Shown: positions 8,163 to 19,466, counted from the stretch's first letter. The stretch is 64,000 bases of DNA from Streptomyces naganishii JCM 4654 (GCF_014650575.1 NZ_BMVF01000002.1:434001-498000), one strand, 5' to 3'. Made by a program: numbers and translations. The notes: generated by a model from the letters alone, not told the origin.

Positions 8163-8501
8163 ATGAGCGTAGTCAAGATCAACGTACTGACCGTGCCGGC
8201 CGAGCAGCGCGAGACGCTGGAGAAGCGGTTCGCCCACCGTGCCCACGCCGTGGAGAACTCGGACGGCTTCGAATGGTTCGAGCTGCTCCGTCCGGTCGAG
8301 GGCACCGACCAGTACCTCGTCTACACGCGCTGGCGGGACGAGGAGTCGTTCCAGGCGTGGCTCGAGGGGCCTATGAGGGCCGCGCACCGCGGTGAGGGCG
8401 AGAGCGAGGGCGAGGGCGGACAGCGGCCGCAGCCCGCGGCCACCGGGTCCACCCTGTGGTCCTTCGACGTCGTCCAGCAGGCGGCCCCGAAGGGCGCGTA
8501 G
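8163..8501 (+). CDS. Antibiotic biosynthesis monooxygenase (ABM) domain protein
   Basis: 112 residues. Residues 1-75 form an ABM/dimeric alpha-beta barrel domain (VVKINVLTVPAEQRETLEKRF ... GFEWFELLRPVEGTDQYLVYTRWRDEESFQAWL), similar to the MhuD/HmoB group of small heme-degrading or monooxygenase-like proteins. The C-terminal tail is acidic and low in complexity. Whether it binds heme cannot be decided here. The ATG at 8163 starts the domain directly. Confidence 0.75.
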   Translation: MSVVKINVLTVPAEQRETLEKRFAHRAHAVENSDGFEWFELLRPVEGTDQYLVYTRWRDEESFQAWLEGPMRAAHRGEGESEGEGGQRPQPAATGSTLWSFDVVQQAAPKGA

Positions 8502-8533
8502 CCGCGGGCCGCGCCGGCCTGCGGGCGCGCCGA

Positions 8534-8616
8534 GCGCAGACGACGGCGGCTCCGGGCGCAGACGACGGCGGCTCCGGGCGCAGACGACGGCGGCTCCGGG
8601 CGCAGACGACGGCGGC
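8534..8616. repeat. 22-bp tandem repeats, about 3.8 copies
   Basis: The unit GCGCAGACGACGGCGGCTCC-GG starts at 8534, 8556, 8578 and 8600. The last copy runs into the left arm of the following terminator hairpin. Noncoding, between convergent genes. Confidence 0.9.
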
Positions 8617-8645
8617 CCCTGTCCCACCCGGACAGGGGCCGCCGT
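8609..8645. terminator. Bidirectional terminator
   Basis: A perfect 16-bp stem (left arm 8609-8624, right arm 8630-8645) with a 5-nt loop, between the ABM gene and the converging Fe-S oxidoreductase gene. Confidence 0.85.
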
Positions 8646-8666
8646 CACGCCGTCGTCAGGCCGCGG

Positions 8667-10949
8667 TCACTTCACCGGCTCGGGCTCCGGCTCGGTCTCG
8701 CCGGCCACCTCGCCCGCCGGGTCGACCGGCGTCCTGACGGAGTCCAGCAGGAGCTGGGCGACGTCGACGACCTGGATGGACTCCTTGGCCTTGCCGTCGT
8801 TCTTCTTGCCGTTGACGGAGTCGGTCAGCATGACCAGGCAGAACGGGCAGGCGGTGGAGACGATGTCGGGGTTCAGCGACAGGGCCTCGTCCACGCGCTC
8901 GTTGTTGATGCGCTTGCCGATCCGCTCCTCCATCCACATCCGCGCGCCGCCGGCGCCGCAGCAGAAGCCGCGCTCCTTGTGGCGGTGCATCTCCTCGTTG
9001 CGCAGGCCGGGGACCTTGCCGATGATCTCGCGCGGGGGCGTGTAGATCTTGTTGTGGCGGCCCAGGTAGCACGGGTCGTGGTAGGTGATGATGCCCTCGA
9101 CCGGGGTGACGGGGACGAGCTTGCCCTCGTCGACGAGGTGCTGGAGCAGCTGGGTGTGGTGGATGACCTCGTAGTCGCCGCCGAGCTGCGGGTACTCGTT
9201 GCCCAGGGTGTTGAGGCAGTGCGGGCAGGTGGCGACGATCTTCTTCGCCGACTTCGGCTTCCTCGACTCCGGGGTGACCTTGCCCTCGTCGTCCAGCTCC
9301 TCGCCGAACGCGGTGTTCAGGGCCATCACGTTCTCCATGCCGAGCTCCTGGAACAGGGGCTCGTTGCCCAGGCGGCGGGCGGAGTCGCCGGTGCACTTCT
9401 CGTCGCCGCCCATGATCGCGAACTTGACGCCCGCGATGTGCAGCAGCTCGGCGAAGGCCTTGGTGGTCTTCTTGGCGCGGTCCTCCAGGGCGCCGGCGCA
9501 GCCGACCCAGTACAGGTACTCGACCTCGGTGAGGTCCTCGATGTCCCTGCCGACGACCGGGACCTCGAAGTCGACCTCCTTGAGCCACTCCAGGCGCTGC
9601 TTCTTGGCCAGGCCCCAGGGGTTGCCCTTCTTCTCCAGGTTCTTGAGCATCGTGCCCGCCTCGGAGGGGAACGCGCTCTCGATCATGACCTGGTAGCGGC
9701 GCATGTCGACGATGTGGTCGACGTGCTCGATGTCGACCGGGCACTGCTCGACGCAGGCGCCGCAGGTGGTGCAGGACCACAGGACGTCCGGGTCGATGAC
9801 GCCGTTCTCCTCGACGGTGCCGATCAGCGGGCGCTCGGCCTCGGCGAGGGCGGACGCCGGGACGTCCTTCAGGGCCTCCTCGGACGCCTTCTCCCCGCCC
9901 TCCATGGTCTTGCCGCCGCCGGCCAGCAGGTAGGGCGCCTTGGCGTGCGCGTGGTCGCGCAGCGACATGATCAGCAGCTTGGGGGAGAGCGGCTTGCCGG
10001 TGTTCCAGGCGGGGCACTGCGACTGGCAGCGGCCGCACTCGGTGCAGGTGGAGAAGTCCAGCAGGCCCTTCCAGGAGAACTGCTCGACCTGGGAGACGCC
10101 GAAGACGTCGTCCTCGCCCGGGTCCGCGAAGTCGATCGGCTTGCCGCCGCTCGTCATCGGCTGGAGGGCGCCGAGCGCGGTCTCGCCGGTGGCGTTGCGC
10201 TTGAACCAGATGTTGGGGAAGGCCAGGAAGCGGTGCCAGGCCACGCCCATGTTGGTGGTCAGGGAGACGACGATCATCCACACGAAGGACGTGCCGATCT
10301 TGATCATCGCGACCAGGTAGACCAGGTTCTGCAGGGTGGTGACGCCGAGGCCCTTGAAGGCGAGGACCAGCGGGTACGAGGCGAAGTACCCGGCCTCGTA
10401 GTGGTCCACGTGGTGCAGGGCGCCCTCGAGGCCGCGCAGGACGTAGATCGCGAGGCCGATGGTGAGGATGACGTACTCGACGAAGTAGGCCTGGCCGGCC
10501 TTGGAGCCGGCGAAGCGGGACTTGCGGCCGGGCCGCGACGGCAGGCTCAGCAGCCGGATCGTCATGAGCACGGCGATGCCGAGCACGGTCATCACGCCGA
10601 TGAACTCGATGTACATCTCGAACGGCAGGAAGTCGCCGATGACCGGCAGCGTCCAGTCGGCCTGGAACAGCTGGCCGAAGGCCTGCGCGAGGGTCGGCGG
10701 CAGCGTCAGGAACCCGATCGCCACGAACCAGTGGGCGATGCCGACGATGCCCCACCGGTTCATGCGGGTGTGGCCGAGGAACTCCCGGACCAGGGTCACG
10801 CTCCGCTGGTAGGGGTTGTCGGACCGGGCGCCGGCGGGTACGGGCTGGCCCAGCTTGAAGTACCGGACGAACTGGCCGATGGCACGGGCGAGCAGCGCAA
10901 CGCCGACCACGGTCAGGACCAGCGACACGATGATCGCGGCGAGTTGCAT
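8667..10949 (-). CDS. Membrane Fe-S oxidoreductase, EtfD-like (ETF:menaquinone)
   Basis: 760 residues. The N-terminal ~270 carry five or six membrane segments with heme-b type histidines (NarI/HdrE-like). Two 4Fe-4S motifs follow: CTECGRCQSQCP (about 300) and CTTCGACVEQCP (about 390). Two CCG domains come next (VGCAG ~483 with CPHCLN ~575; DPCYLGR ~628 with FCCGAGG ~663 and CPFCL ~701), as in heterodisulfide reductase HdrD. This architecture is that of mycobacterial EtfD (Rv0338c), which passes electrons from acyl-CoA dehydrogenases via ETF to menaquinone. Good ribosome-binding site AGGAG. An operator-like palindrome covers the promoter. Confidence 0.88.
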   Translation of the reverse strand: MQLAAIIVSLVLTVVGVALLARAIGQFVRYFKLGQPVPAGARSDNPYQRSVTLVREFLGHTRMNRWGIVGIAHWFVAIGFLTLPPTLAQAFGQLFQADWTLPVIGDFLPFEMYIEFIGVMTVLGIAVLMTIRLLSLPSRPGRKSRFAGSKAGQAYFVEYVILTIGLAIYVLRGLEGALHHVDHYEAGYFASYPLVLAFKGLGVTTLQNLVYLVAMIKIGTSFVWMIVVSLTTNMGVAWHRFLAFPNIWFKRNATGETALGALQPMTSGGKPIDFADPGEDDVFGVSQVEQFSWKGLLDFSTCTECGRCQSQCPAWNTGKPLSPKLLIMSLRDHAHAKAPYLLAGGGKTMEGGEKASEEALKDVPASALAEAERPLIGTVEENGVIDPDVLWSCTTCGACVEQCPVDIEHVDHIVDMRRYQVMIESAFPSEAGTMLKNLEKKGNPWGLAKKQRLEWLKEVDFEVPVVGRDIEDLTEVEYLYWVGCAGALEDRAKKTTKAFAELLHIAGVKFAIMGGDEKCTGDSARRLGNEPLFQELGMENVMALNTAFGEELDDEGKVTPESRKPKSAKKIVATCPHCLNTLGNEYPQLGGDYEVIHHTQLLQHLVDEGKLVPVTPVEGIITYHDPCYLGRHNKIYTPPREIIGKVPGLRNEEMHRHKERGFCCGAGGARMWMEERIGKRINNERVDEALSLNPDIVSTACPFCLVMLTDSVNGKKNDGKAKESIQVVDVAQLLLDSVRTPVDPAGEVAGETEPEPEPVK

Positions 10950-10983
10950 TGGGGCTCCTGAGGCGGCCTCGAGATTACTGAGG

Positions 10984-11004
10984 AGTTATTACTAAGCGGT
11001 AACT
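10984..11004. promoter_or_regulatory. TetR-type operator candidate upstream of the EtfD-like gene
   Basis: TTACT-AAGC-GGTAA (10989-11002) is a 5-4-5 inverted repeat with one mismatch, flanked by a second inverted pair AGTTA (10984-10988) and TAACT (11000-11004). It covers the likely -10 region (TAGTAA on the minus strand). Such sites resemble those of TetR-family regulators of fatty-acid degradation. Confidence 0.45.
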
Positions 11005-11172
11005 TATGCAGTCCGTCTGAGACTACCCCCATCCTCCGTCGCAATGCAGCCGGGTGCGGCGTGATCTGAGTCGCTGAGGGTGGTCCGACGATTCACGATT
11101 CAAGCCGATCCCACCCTGTTCTGATCGTGTTATTCACACCCGATCGACCGATATGCACCTAATTTAAGAACC

Positions 11173-12384
11173 GTGCTCTACGGGATCGCCACCGCCATCA
11201 CCGCCCTTCTGGCCGCCGCCGCGCTCTCGGCGCTGCTCCGGGTGCTCGCGCTGCGGCTGGGGCTTGTCGACCGCAGGCGGCGGCTGCGCCCCGTACCGCT
11301 GCTCGGGGGTCTGGCCGTCGTGGTCAGCACGTGCGTGGTCGCGGCGGCCGGGGGCTGGACCGGCGCGGCGCCGCTGAGCGCGCCCGTGGGACGGCTGCTG
11401 TCCGCGGGCGCCGGGGTCGCGGTCCTCGGGCTCGTCGCGGACGTGTGGCGGATCAGGACGCGGCTGCTGCTGGTGGGCACGCTCGTCGCGGCCGCCTTCG
11501 TGGTGCCCTACGGCGAGACCGGGCTGCCCATGGGGATCGCCTCGGTGGCCTGGATCGCCTGTGTGGCCGTCGCCTTCCGGGGGCTGGACCACGCGGACGG
11601 GCTGGCCGGCACGGTGGGCGTGCTCACCGCCTTCGGCGCGGGCGCGTGCGCGGCGGTGGAGATGATGGACGACCTGGCGGTGCTGCTGAGCGTGCTGGCG
11701 GCCGCCCTGACCGGCTTCCTCATGCACAACTGGCATCCCGCGCGGATCGCCTTCGGCGCCTGCGGCTCGCTGTTCACCGGCTTCGTCCTCGCCTCGGCCG
11801 CCGTGCTCACCCGGACGGGCTACGACGCGCTGTCCACCGCCGCCGTGCTGTTCGCGCTCACCGCCGTCGCGAGCGCCGACGCCGTCCTGGTCGTGCTCTC
11901 CCGGAGGCTCGCGGGGCGCCCCCTGCGGCGTCGCGGCCCCGACCACCTCGCGCACCGGCTGCGCCGGCTCGGGCTCACCGGACCGGGCGCGACCGTGCTG
12001 CTCGGCGCCTGGGCCTTCGCGGCCGTGCTGGTCGGCGCGCTGGTCCACGCCGGCTGGCTCGGCCGGGACGCCGTGCTGTGGGTGGCCGGGGTGAGCCTGC
12101 CGGCGGTCCTCGGCCTGCTCCGGGTGCGGGTGTACGGGCCCAGGGGGCGGCCGGAGCGGGGCGCGCAGGGGGCGTACGGCACCCAGACGCACCTCACCCG
12201 GACCCACGCCACTCAGGGCGGCGCCGCGCAGCACGACACCACCCGGACGGCCCGGGGCCGGGCGGCCGCAGATGTCTACGACGCGCGCTCCCGGGCACGC
12301 GTGCGCAAGGACGTGGGACTCCCGGCGCCGCCGCGCTCCGGGGGCCCCCGCTCCGGCACCCGCGCGCCCGCCCGGTCAACCTGA
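11173..12384 (+). CDS. MraY/WecA-family membrane protein with degenerate active site
   Basis: 403 residues, about ten membrane segments, then a basic hydrophilic tail of ~80 residues. The fold is that of polyprenyl-phosphate sugar-1-phosphate transferases: GLVDRRRRLRPVPLLGGLAV matches the family start. However, the catalytic motifs are altered: GLVADV (residues ~87-92) replaces the GxxDD motif, GLDHADGLAG (~137) replaces NxxNxxDGxDGL, and HPARIAFGACGS replaces HPARxFxGDxGS. It is probably not an active transferase of the standard kind. GTG start; stands between two divergent promoters. Confidence 0.78.
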   Translation: MLYGIATAITALLAAAALSALLRVLALRLGLVDRRRRLRPVPLLGGLAVVVSTCVVAAAGGWTGAAPLSAPVGRLLSAGAGVAVLGLVADVWRIRTRLLLVGTLVAAAFVVPYGETGLPMGIASVAWIACVAVAFRGLDHADGLAGTVGVLTAFGAGACAAVEMMDDLAVLLSVLAAALTGFLMHNWHPARIAFGACGSLFTGFVLASAAVLTRTGYDALSTAAVLFALTAVASADAVLVVLSRRLAGRPLRRRGPDHLAHRLRRLGLTGPGATVLLGAWAFAAVLVGALVHAGWLGRDAVLWVAGVSLPAVLGLLRVRVYGPRGRPERGAQGAYGTQTHLTRTHATQGGAAQHDTTRTARGRAAADVYDARSRARVRKDVGLPAPPRSGGPRSGTRAPARST

Positions 12385-12480
12385 ATACGTCACCCGCCAC
12401 CCTCCGTACCGATCGGCGATCCACCGGCAGCCTGCATAACCGCAGGTCAACGCGGCCATGCGTGTAAGTGCTGGATAAGA

Positions 12481-12501
12481 GTTGAGCCCGTCCGGCTCAG
12501 G
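12481..12501. promoter_or_regulatory. Second HAIR-like HspR site (degenerate)
   Basis: GTTGAGC-N7-GCTCAGG has the HAIR layout (half-sites 7 bp apart) with two mismatches, 52 bp upstream of the perfect HAIR. It would give HspR a second contact upstream of the -35 box. Confidence 0.55.
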
Positions 12502-12505
12502 TCTG

Positions 12506-15106
<2,601 letters not shown>

Positions 15107-15145
15107 CGTAATAACCAACGGAGCACGAGAGGAGGGACGTCGGGG

Positions 15146-16324
15146 ATGAGCACCAAGGACTTCATCGAGAAGGACTACTACAAGGTCCTCGGCGTCCCCA
15201 AGGACGCGACCGAGGCCGAGATCAAGAAGGCGTACCGGAAGCTCGCCCGCGAGTTCCACCCGGACGCCAACAAGGGCAACGCCAAGGCCGAGGAGCGCTT
15301 CAAGGAGATCTCCGAGGCCAACGACGTGCTCGGCGACCCCAAGAAGCGCAAGGAGTACGACGAGGCCCGCGCCCTGTTCGGCAACGGCGGCTTCCGTCCC
15401 GGCCCCGGGGCGGGCGGCGGCTCCTTCAACTTCGACCTGGGCGACCTCTTCTCCTCAGGCGGCGCCCAGGGCGGAGGCGGAGGCTTCGGCGGCGGGCTCG
15501 GTGACGTCTTCGGGGGCCTGTTCAACCGGGGCGGCACGCAGACCGGCACCCGCACCCAGCCGCGGCGCGGCCAGGACATCGAGTCCGAGGTCACGCTGAG
15601 CTTCACGGAGGCCATCGAGGGCGCGACGGTCCCGCTGCGCATGTCAAGCCAGCAGCCGTGCAAGGCCTGTTCGGGCACCGGCGACAAGAACGGCACCCCG
15701 CGGGTGTGCCCGACCTGCGTCGGCACCGGCCAGGTGGCGCGCGGTTCGGGCGGCGGGTTCTCGCTGACCGACCCGTGCCCGGACTGCAAGGGCCGCGGCC
15801 TGATCGCGGAGAACCCCTGCGAGGTCTGCAAGGGCTCCGGCCGCGCCAAGTCGTCCCGGACGATGCAGGTCCGCATCCCCGCCGGGGTGAACGACGGGCA
15901 GCGCATCCGGCTGCGCGGCAAGGGCGCCCCGGGCGAGCGCGGCGGACCGGCCGGCGACCTGTACGTGGTGGTGCACGTCGGGGCGCACCCGGTCTTCGGC
16001 CGCAAGGGCGACAACCTCACCGTCACCGTGCCGGTCACCTACCCGGAGGCCGCGCTCGGCGGCGAGGTGCGGGTGCCCACGCTCGGCGGGCCGCCGGTCA
16101 CGCTGAAGTTGCCCCCGGGCACGCCCAACGGCCGTACGATGCGGGCCCGCGGCAAGGGCGCGGTCCGCAAGGACGGCTCCCGCGGCGACCTGCTGGTCAC
16201 CGTGGAGGTGAGTGTCCCGAAGGACCTGTCGGGGAAGGCTCGTGACGCGCTCGAGGCGTACCGCGAGGCGATGGCGGGCGAGGATCCGCGGGCGGAGCTG
16301 TTCGAGGCCGCGAAGGGAGCATGA
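15146..16324 (+). CDS. dnaJ: Co-chaperone DnaJ
   Basis: 392 residues. J domain with HPD at 38-40, Gly/Phe-rich region (~85-135), four CxxCxGxG zinc repeats (CKACSGTG, CPTCVGTG, CPDCKGRG, CEVCKGSG) and the C-terminal substrate-binding barrel. It stimulates the DnaK ATPase and delivers substrates. Good ribosome-binding site GAGGAGGG; 39 bp after grpE. The stop overlaps the hspR start (ATGA). Confidence 0.98.
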   Translation: MSTKDFIEKDYYKVLGVPKDATEAEIKKAYRKLAREFHPDANKGNAKAEERFKEISEANDVLGDPKKRKEYDEARALFGNGGFRPGPGAGGGSFNFDLGDLFSSGGAQGGGGGFGGGLGDVFGGLFNRGGTQTGTRTQPRRGQDIESEVTLSFTEAIEGATVPLRMSSQQPCKACSGTGDKNGTPRVCPTCVGTGQVARGSGGGFSLTDPCPDCKGRGLIAENPCEVCKGSGRAKSSRTMQVRIPAGVNDGQRIRLRGKGAPGERGGPAGDLYVVVHVGAHPVFGRKGDNLTVTVPVTYPEAALGGEVRVPTLGGPPVTLKLPPGTPNGRTMRARGKGAVRKDGSRGDLLVTVEVSVPKDLSGKARDALEAYREAMAGEDPRAELFEAAKGA

Positions 16325-16779
16325 CTGAGATGGACGGCCGTCGTCGCAACCCGTACGAACTCACGGAAGACACCCCGGTGTACGTCATCTCCGTGGCGGC
16401 GCAGCTGTCCGGGCTGCACCCGCAGACCCTTCGCCAGTACGACCGGCTCGGCCTGGTCTCCCCCGACCGCACCGCCGGCCGGGGCCGCCGTTACTCGGCC
16501 CGTGACATCGAACTGCTCCGCCAGGTGCAGCAGTTGTCGCAGGACGAGGGCATCAACCTGGCCGGCATCAAGCGGATCATCGAACTGGAGAACCAGGTCG
16601 CCGCGCTGCAGTCCCGCGTCGCGGAGCTCCAGGCGGCCCTGGAGGGCGCGGCGGCCACCATGCGCCAGCGCGAGGCCGCCGTGCACGCCTCCTACCGCCG
16701 CGACCTGGTGCCGTACCAGGAGGTCCAGCAGACCAGCGCGCTGGTCGTCTGGCGCCCCAAGCGGCAGCAGCCGGACTGA
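16321..16779 (+). CDS. hspR: Heat-shock repressor HspR (MerR family)
   Basis: 152 residues. MerR-type winged helix: YVISVAAQLSGLHPQTLRQYDRLGLVSPDRTAGRGRRYSARDI, then a coiled coil (ELENQVAALQSRVAELQAAL) for dimerisation, and a tail ending VVWRPKRQQPD. It represses dnaK, clpB and usually lon at HAIR sites and needs DnaK as co-repressor. As the last gene of the operon, overlapping dnaJ by four bases, it closes the feedback loop. Confidence 0.98.
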   Translation: MTEMDGRRRNPYELTEDTPVYVISVAAQLSGLHPQTLRQYDRLGLVSPDRTAGRGRRYSARDIELLRQVQQLSQDEGINLAGIKRIIELENQVAALQSRVAELQAALEGAAATMRQREAAVHASYRRDLVPYQEVQQTSALVVWRPKRQQPD

Positions 16780-16793
16780 CGGCAGGCGGACGA

Positions 16794-16842
16794 CGGACCG
16801 AGGCCGGGAGAGCCCGAGAAGGGCTCTCCCGGCCTCGGTCCG
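16794..16842 (+). terminator. Terminator of the dnaK operon
   Basis: A perfect 22-bp stem (left arm ends GGGAGAGCCC) around the loop GAGAA, 14 bp after hspR. Confidence 0.9.
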
Positions 16843-17122
16843 TCCGTGCCCGGATGCCACTTGGCCGAGTTCTTTCGCTGCCGTGCTCGATGGCCAAAGG
16901 TTGTTCGGAACTTTGCGCGAAGATGAACCACGCCTCGATGGAGGGTCCGTAAAGGGCGTTTGGAGGGGGTTCCGCAACGATTTCCAAGGTCTTCACAGGT
17001 GCAGCGGAGCGTGGTGTTGTCATCTCGTTAAGTGGTTCCGCTTGACGTCGATGGTCGCCTGCGCGTTGGCTTTTCAGTCACCTGGGTCGCAATGCTGCGT
17101 CCTCGTCCGGAAGGCACCAGAA
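16843..17122. other. Intergenic region upstream of the sugar-binding protein
   Basis: About 280 bp with somewhat lower G+C than the flanking genes. No gene is visible. GTTCGGAAC near 16902 is a short inverted repeat that could be a LacI-type half-operator, but no clear -10/-35 pair was recognised. Confidence 0.3.
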
Positions 17123-18241
17123 GTGAGCACCTCGATGCGTCGTATCGCCATAGCCGTGGCCGCGCCCACGCTGTCCTTCTCGCTGGCCGCCTGCGGGGCG
17201 CTCGGCGGGTCAGGGAGCAGCGCCGATGCGAGCCCGACCAAGGGCGACGACGTGAAGGTGGGTCTGCTGCTGCCGGAGACGGCGAACACGCGCTACGACA
17301 AGTTCGACTTCCCCATCATCAAGGACAAGGTCGCCTCCCTCACCCGCAACCAGGGCAAGGTGGACTACGCCAACGCGGGCGCGGACGCGGACAAGCAGGT
17401 CAGCCAGATGCAGCGGATGATCGACGAGAAGGTCGACGTCATCCTGCTCGACGCGGTGGACTCGCACGCGATCGCCGGCGAGGTGAAGAAGGCCAAGGAC
17501 GCGGGCATCCCGGTCATCGCCTACGACCGGCTCGCCGAGGGCCCGATCGACGCGTACATCTCCTTCGACAACGAGCTCGTCGGCGAGGTGCAGGGCCGCT
17601 CCCTGCTGGACGCCCTGGGTTCGAGCCGCGACACCTCCTCCAAGATCGTCATGATGAACGGGTCGCCCACCGACCCCAACGCCAAGCAGTTCAAGCAGGG
17701 CGCGCTGGCCCAGCTGAACGGCAAGGTGACGATCGCCGCGTCCTACGACACCAAGGACTGGAAGCCGGAGAACGCCCAGGCGAACATGGCCCAGGCGATC
17801 AGCGAGATCGGCAAGAACAACATCGCCGGTGTCTACTCCGCCAACGACGGCATGGCCGGCGGTGTCATCAAGGCCCTCAAGGCGGCGGGCGTCACCAGCC
17901 TGCCCCCGATCACCGGCCAGGACGCCGAACTCGACGCGGTGCAGCGGATCGTCGCCGGCGAGCAGTACATGAGCGTCTACAAGTCCTACCCGACGGAGGC
18001 CGAGACCGCCGCCGAGATGGCCGTCGCCAAGGTCCAGGGCAAGGACATCCAGTTCGACTCCCTGACCCGGGACAAGGTCAGCAGCCCGACCAACAAGGAC
18101 GTCCCCTCCCAGCTGGTCTCCGTGGTCGCGCTGACCAAGAACAACATCAAGGACACCGTCATCGCCGACGGCATCTACAAGGTCTCCGACATCTGCACGG
18201 CCAGGTACCGGTCGGCGTGCGTGGCGATCGGCCTCAGGTAA
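17123..18241 (+). CDS. Sugar ABC transporter substrate-binding lipoprotein (XylF/RbsB-like)
   Basis: 372 residues. Lipoprotein signal: MRRIAIAVAAPTLSFSLAAC, with the lipobox SLAAC near residue 24. The mature part is a periplasmic-binding-protein type 1 domain (VKVGLLLPETANTRYDKFDFP, VDVILLDAVDSHAIAG, AGIPVIAYDRL, GVYSANDGMAGGVIKAL, TGQDAELDAVQRIVAGEQYM), closest in style to D-xylose-binding XylF. The GTG at 17123 is chosen because GGAAGG is 8 nt upstream. No permease or ATPase gene is nearby, so it must share a transporter encoded elsewhere or act as a sensor. Confidence 0.88.
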   Translation: MSTSMRRIAIAVAAPTLSFSLAACGALGGSGSSADASPTKGDDVKVGLLLPETANTRYDKFDFPIIKDKVASLTRNQGKVDYANAGADADKQVSQMQRMIDEKVDVILLDAVDSHAIAGEVKKAKDAGIPVIAYDRLAEGPIDAYISFDNELVGEVQGRSLLDALGSSRDTSSKIVMMNGSPTDPNAKQFKQGALAQLNGKVTIAASYDTKDWKPENAQANMAQAISEIGKNNIAGVYSANDGMAGGVIKALKAAGVTSLPPITGQDAELDAVQRIVAGEQYMSVYKSYPTEAETAAEMAVAKVQGKDIQFDSLTRDKVSSPTNKDVPSQLVSVVALTKNNIKDTVIADGIYKVSDICTARYRSACVAIGLR

Positions 18242-18413
18242 AGCTCCCGCACGCCTCGTCACCTTGCTGCAACGCGCCAGGCGGAGGCCGGTGCACACCG
18301 GGTGAAACCGGTGCTTATGGAGAGCCGGCCCCCAGGGAGCCGTGTTGCACAGCCGGTCCGGTCCGCGCATAGTTGCGCTGCGGAAGAGGCGGAAACCGGG
18401 GGTGTGATGGGCC

Positions 18414-19466
18414 ATGGCCGGGCACGGGGCGGAGGAGCATCCACACGGTGCCGACCGACTGTGCGGGGCCGGGGAGCGCGTGTATTCCCGGGCCGTGCGG
18501 CGGGGCCGTGTGCCGCGCCGGGACGCCGAGCCGGTGCCGTGCCTGCTTGAACTGGCCCTGCTGCACCCCGACCCCGACGACATGGACTTCCTGGTGCCCA
18601 CCGCGCCCCAGGAGGTCATGACCCGGCTGCTGCGCGGGATGTACGACGAGGTCAGCGACAGTCACCGGCGGGTGGGTTCGGCGGTGGCCGCCTTCGAGCG
18701 GTACGCCGGGCTCGGCCGCCAGGTGCAGCTGTCCTCGGCGGCGGGCGAGGGCACCGCGATCCGGGTGCTGGACGGGCTGTCGCGCATCCAGGCGGCCATG
18801 GACGAGGCGACCGAGGCGTGCACCACCGAGGTGCTGACCGTGCAGCCGGGCGGCATCCGCCGCGAGCACGAGCTGACCGAGGGCCTGCACCGGGCGCTGG
18901 CGCTGCGCGGGCGCGGGGTGCGGATGCGCGACCTCTACACCCATGTGGCCCGGCACGGCCAGGGCCTGCTCAACTACCTGGAGCTCATGGGCGACGCGGT
19001 CGAGGCGCGCACCCTGGACGAGGTCATCGACCGGCTGATCCTGTTCGACCGCACGGTCGCCTTCGTGCCCGCCAACGCCGACCGCACGATGGCGCTGGAG
19101 CTGCGTCACCCGGCCCTCGTGGAGTACCTGGTGACGGTCTTCGAGCGGCTGTGGCGGCTGGCGATCCCGCTGACCGCGCCGCTGCCCGACACCGGCATCG
19201 AGGGCATCTCCCACCGCGAGCAGTCCATCGCCGCGCTGCTCGCCGAGGGCCATCAGGACGCCGTGATCGCCGAACGGCTGGGCATCAGCGTGCGCACCTG
19301 CCGGGCCCACATCGCCCGCCTGTCGGAGACGCTGGGCGCGGCCAGCCGTACGCAGCTGGGCGTGCGGATCGCCCAGGCGGGCCTGGACGGCGCCCCGCGC
19401 ACGGCCGGGGCGGGCGCGGTCAGCGTTCCCGGTGCTGCGGGTCCAGGATCCCCGACCGGCCGATGA
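18414..19466 (+). CDS. LuxR-type transcriptional regulator, paralogue 1
   Basis: 350 residues. The C-terminal HTH is EQSIAALLAEGHQDAVIAERLGISVRTCRAHIARLSETLGA. The middle domain (RTLDEVIDRLILFDRTVAFVPANADRTMALELRHPALVEYLV) resembles the TrmB/phospholipase-D-like sensor part found in many Streptomyces orphan LuxR proteins; there is no receiver or PAS domain. It shares the N-terminal signature CLLELALLHPDPDD and overall plan with the two oppositely oriented paralogues downstream. Its 3' end overlaps that of paralogue 2 by 47 bp. Confidence 0.85.
   Translation: MAGHGAEEHPHGADRLCGAGERVYSRAVRRGRVPRRDAEPVPCLLELALLHPDPDDMDFLVPTAPQEVMTRLLRGMYDEVSDSHRRVGSAVAAFERYAGLGRQVQLSSAAGEGTAIRVLDGLSRIQAAMDEATEACTTEVLTVQPGGIRREHELTEGLHRALALRGRGVRMRDLYTHVARHGQGLLNYLELMGDAVEARTLDEVIDRLILFDRTVAFVPANADRTMALELRHPALVEYLVTVFERLWRLAIPLTAPLPDTGIEGISHREQSIAALLAEGHQDAVIAERLGISVRTCRAHIARLSETLGAASRTQLGVRIAQAGLDGAPRTAGAGAVSVPGAAGPGSPTGR

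Noticed and set aside
8534..8616. Evenly spaced repeats as a CRISPR array
   Set aside because: The repeats are contiguous 22-mers without spacers and no cas genes are present.
8979..10961. A 660-residue plus-strand frame
   Set aside because: Exact antisense of the EtfD-like gene, low-complexity composition.
16895..16915. GTTCGGAAC as a LacI-type operator for the sugar-binding protein
   Set aside because: Too short, with no second copy near a recognisable promoter.
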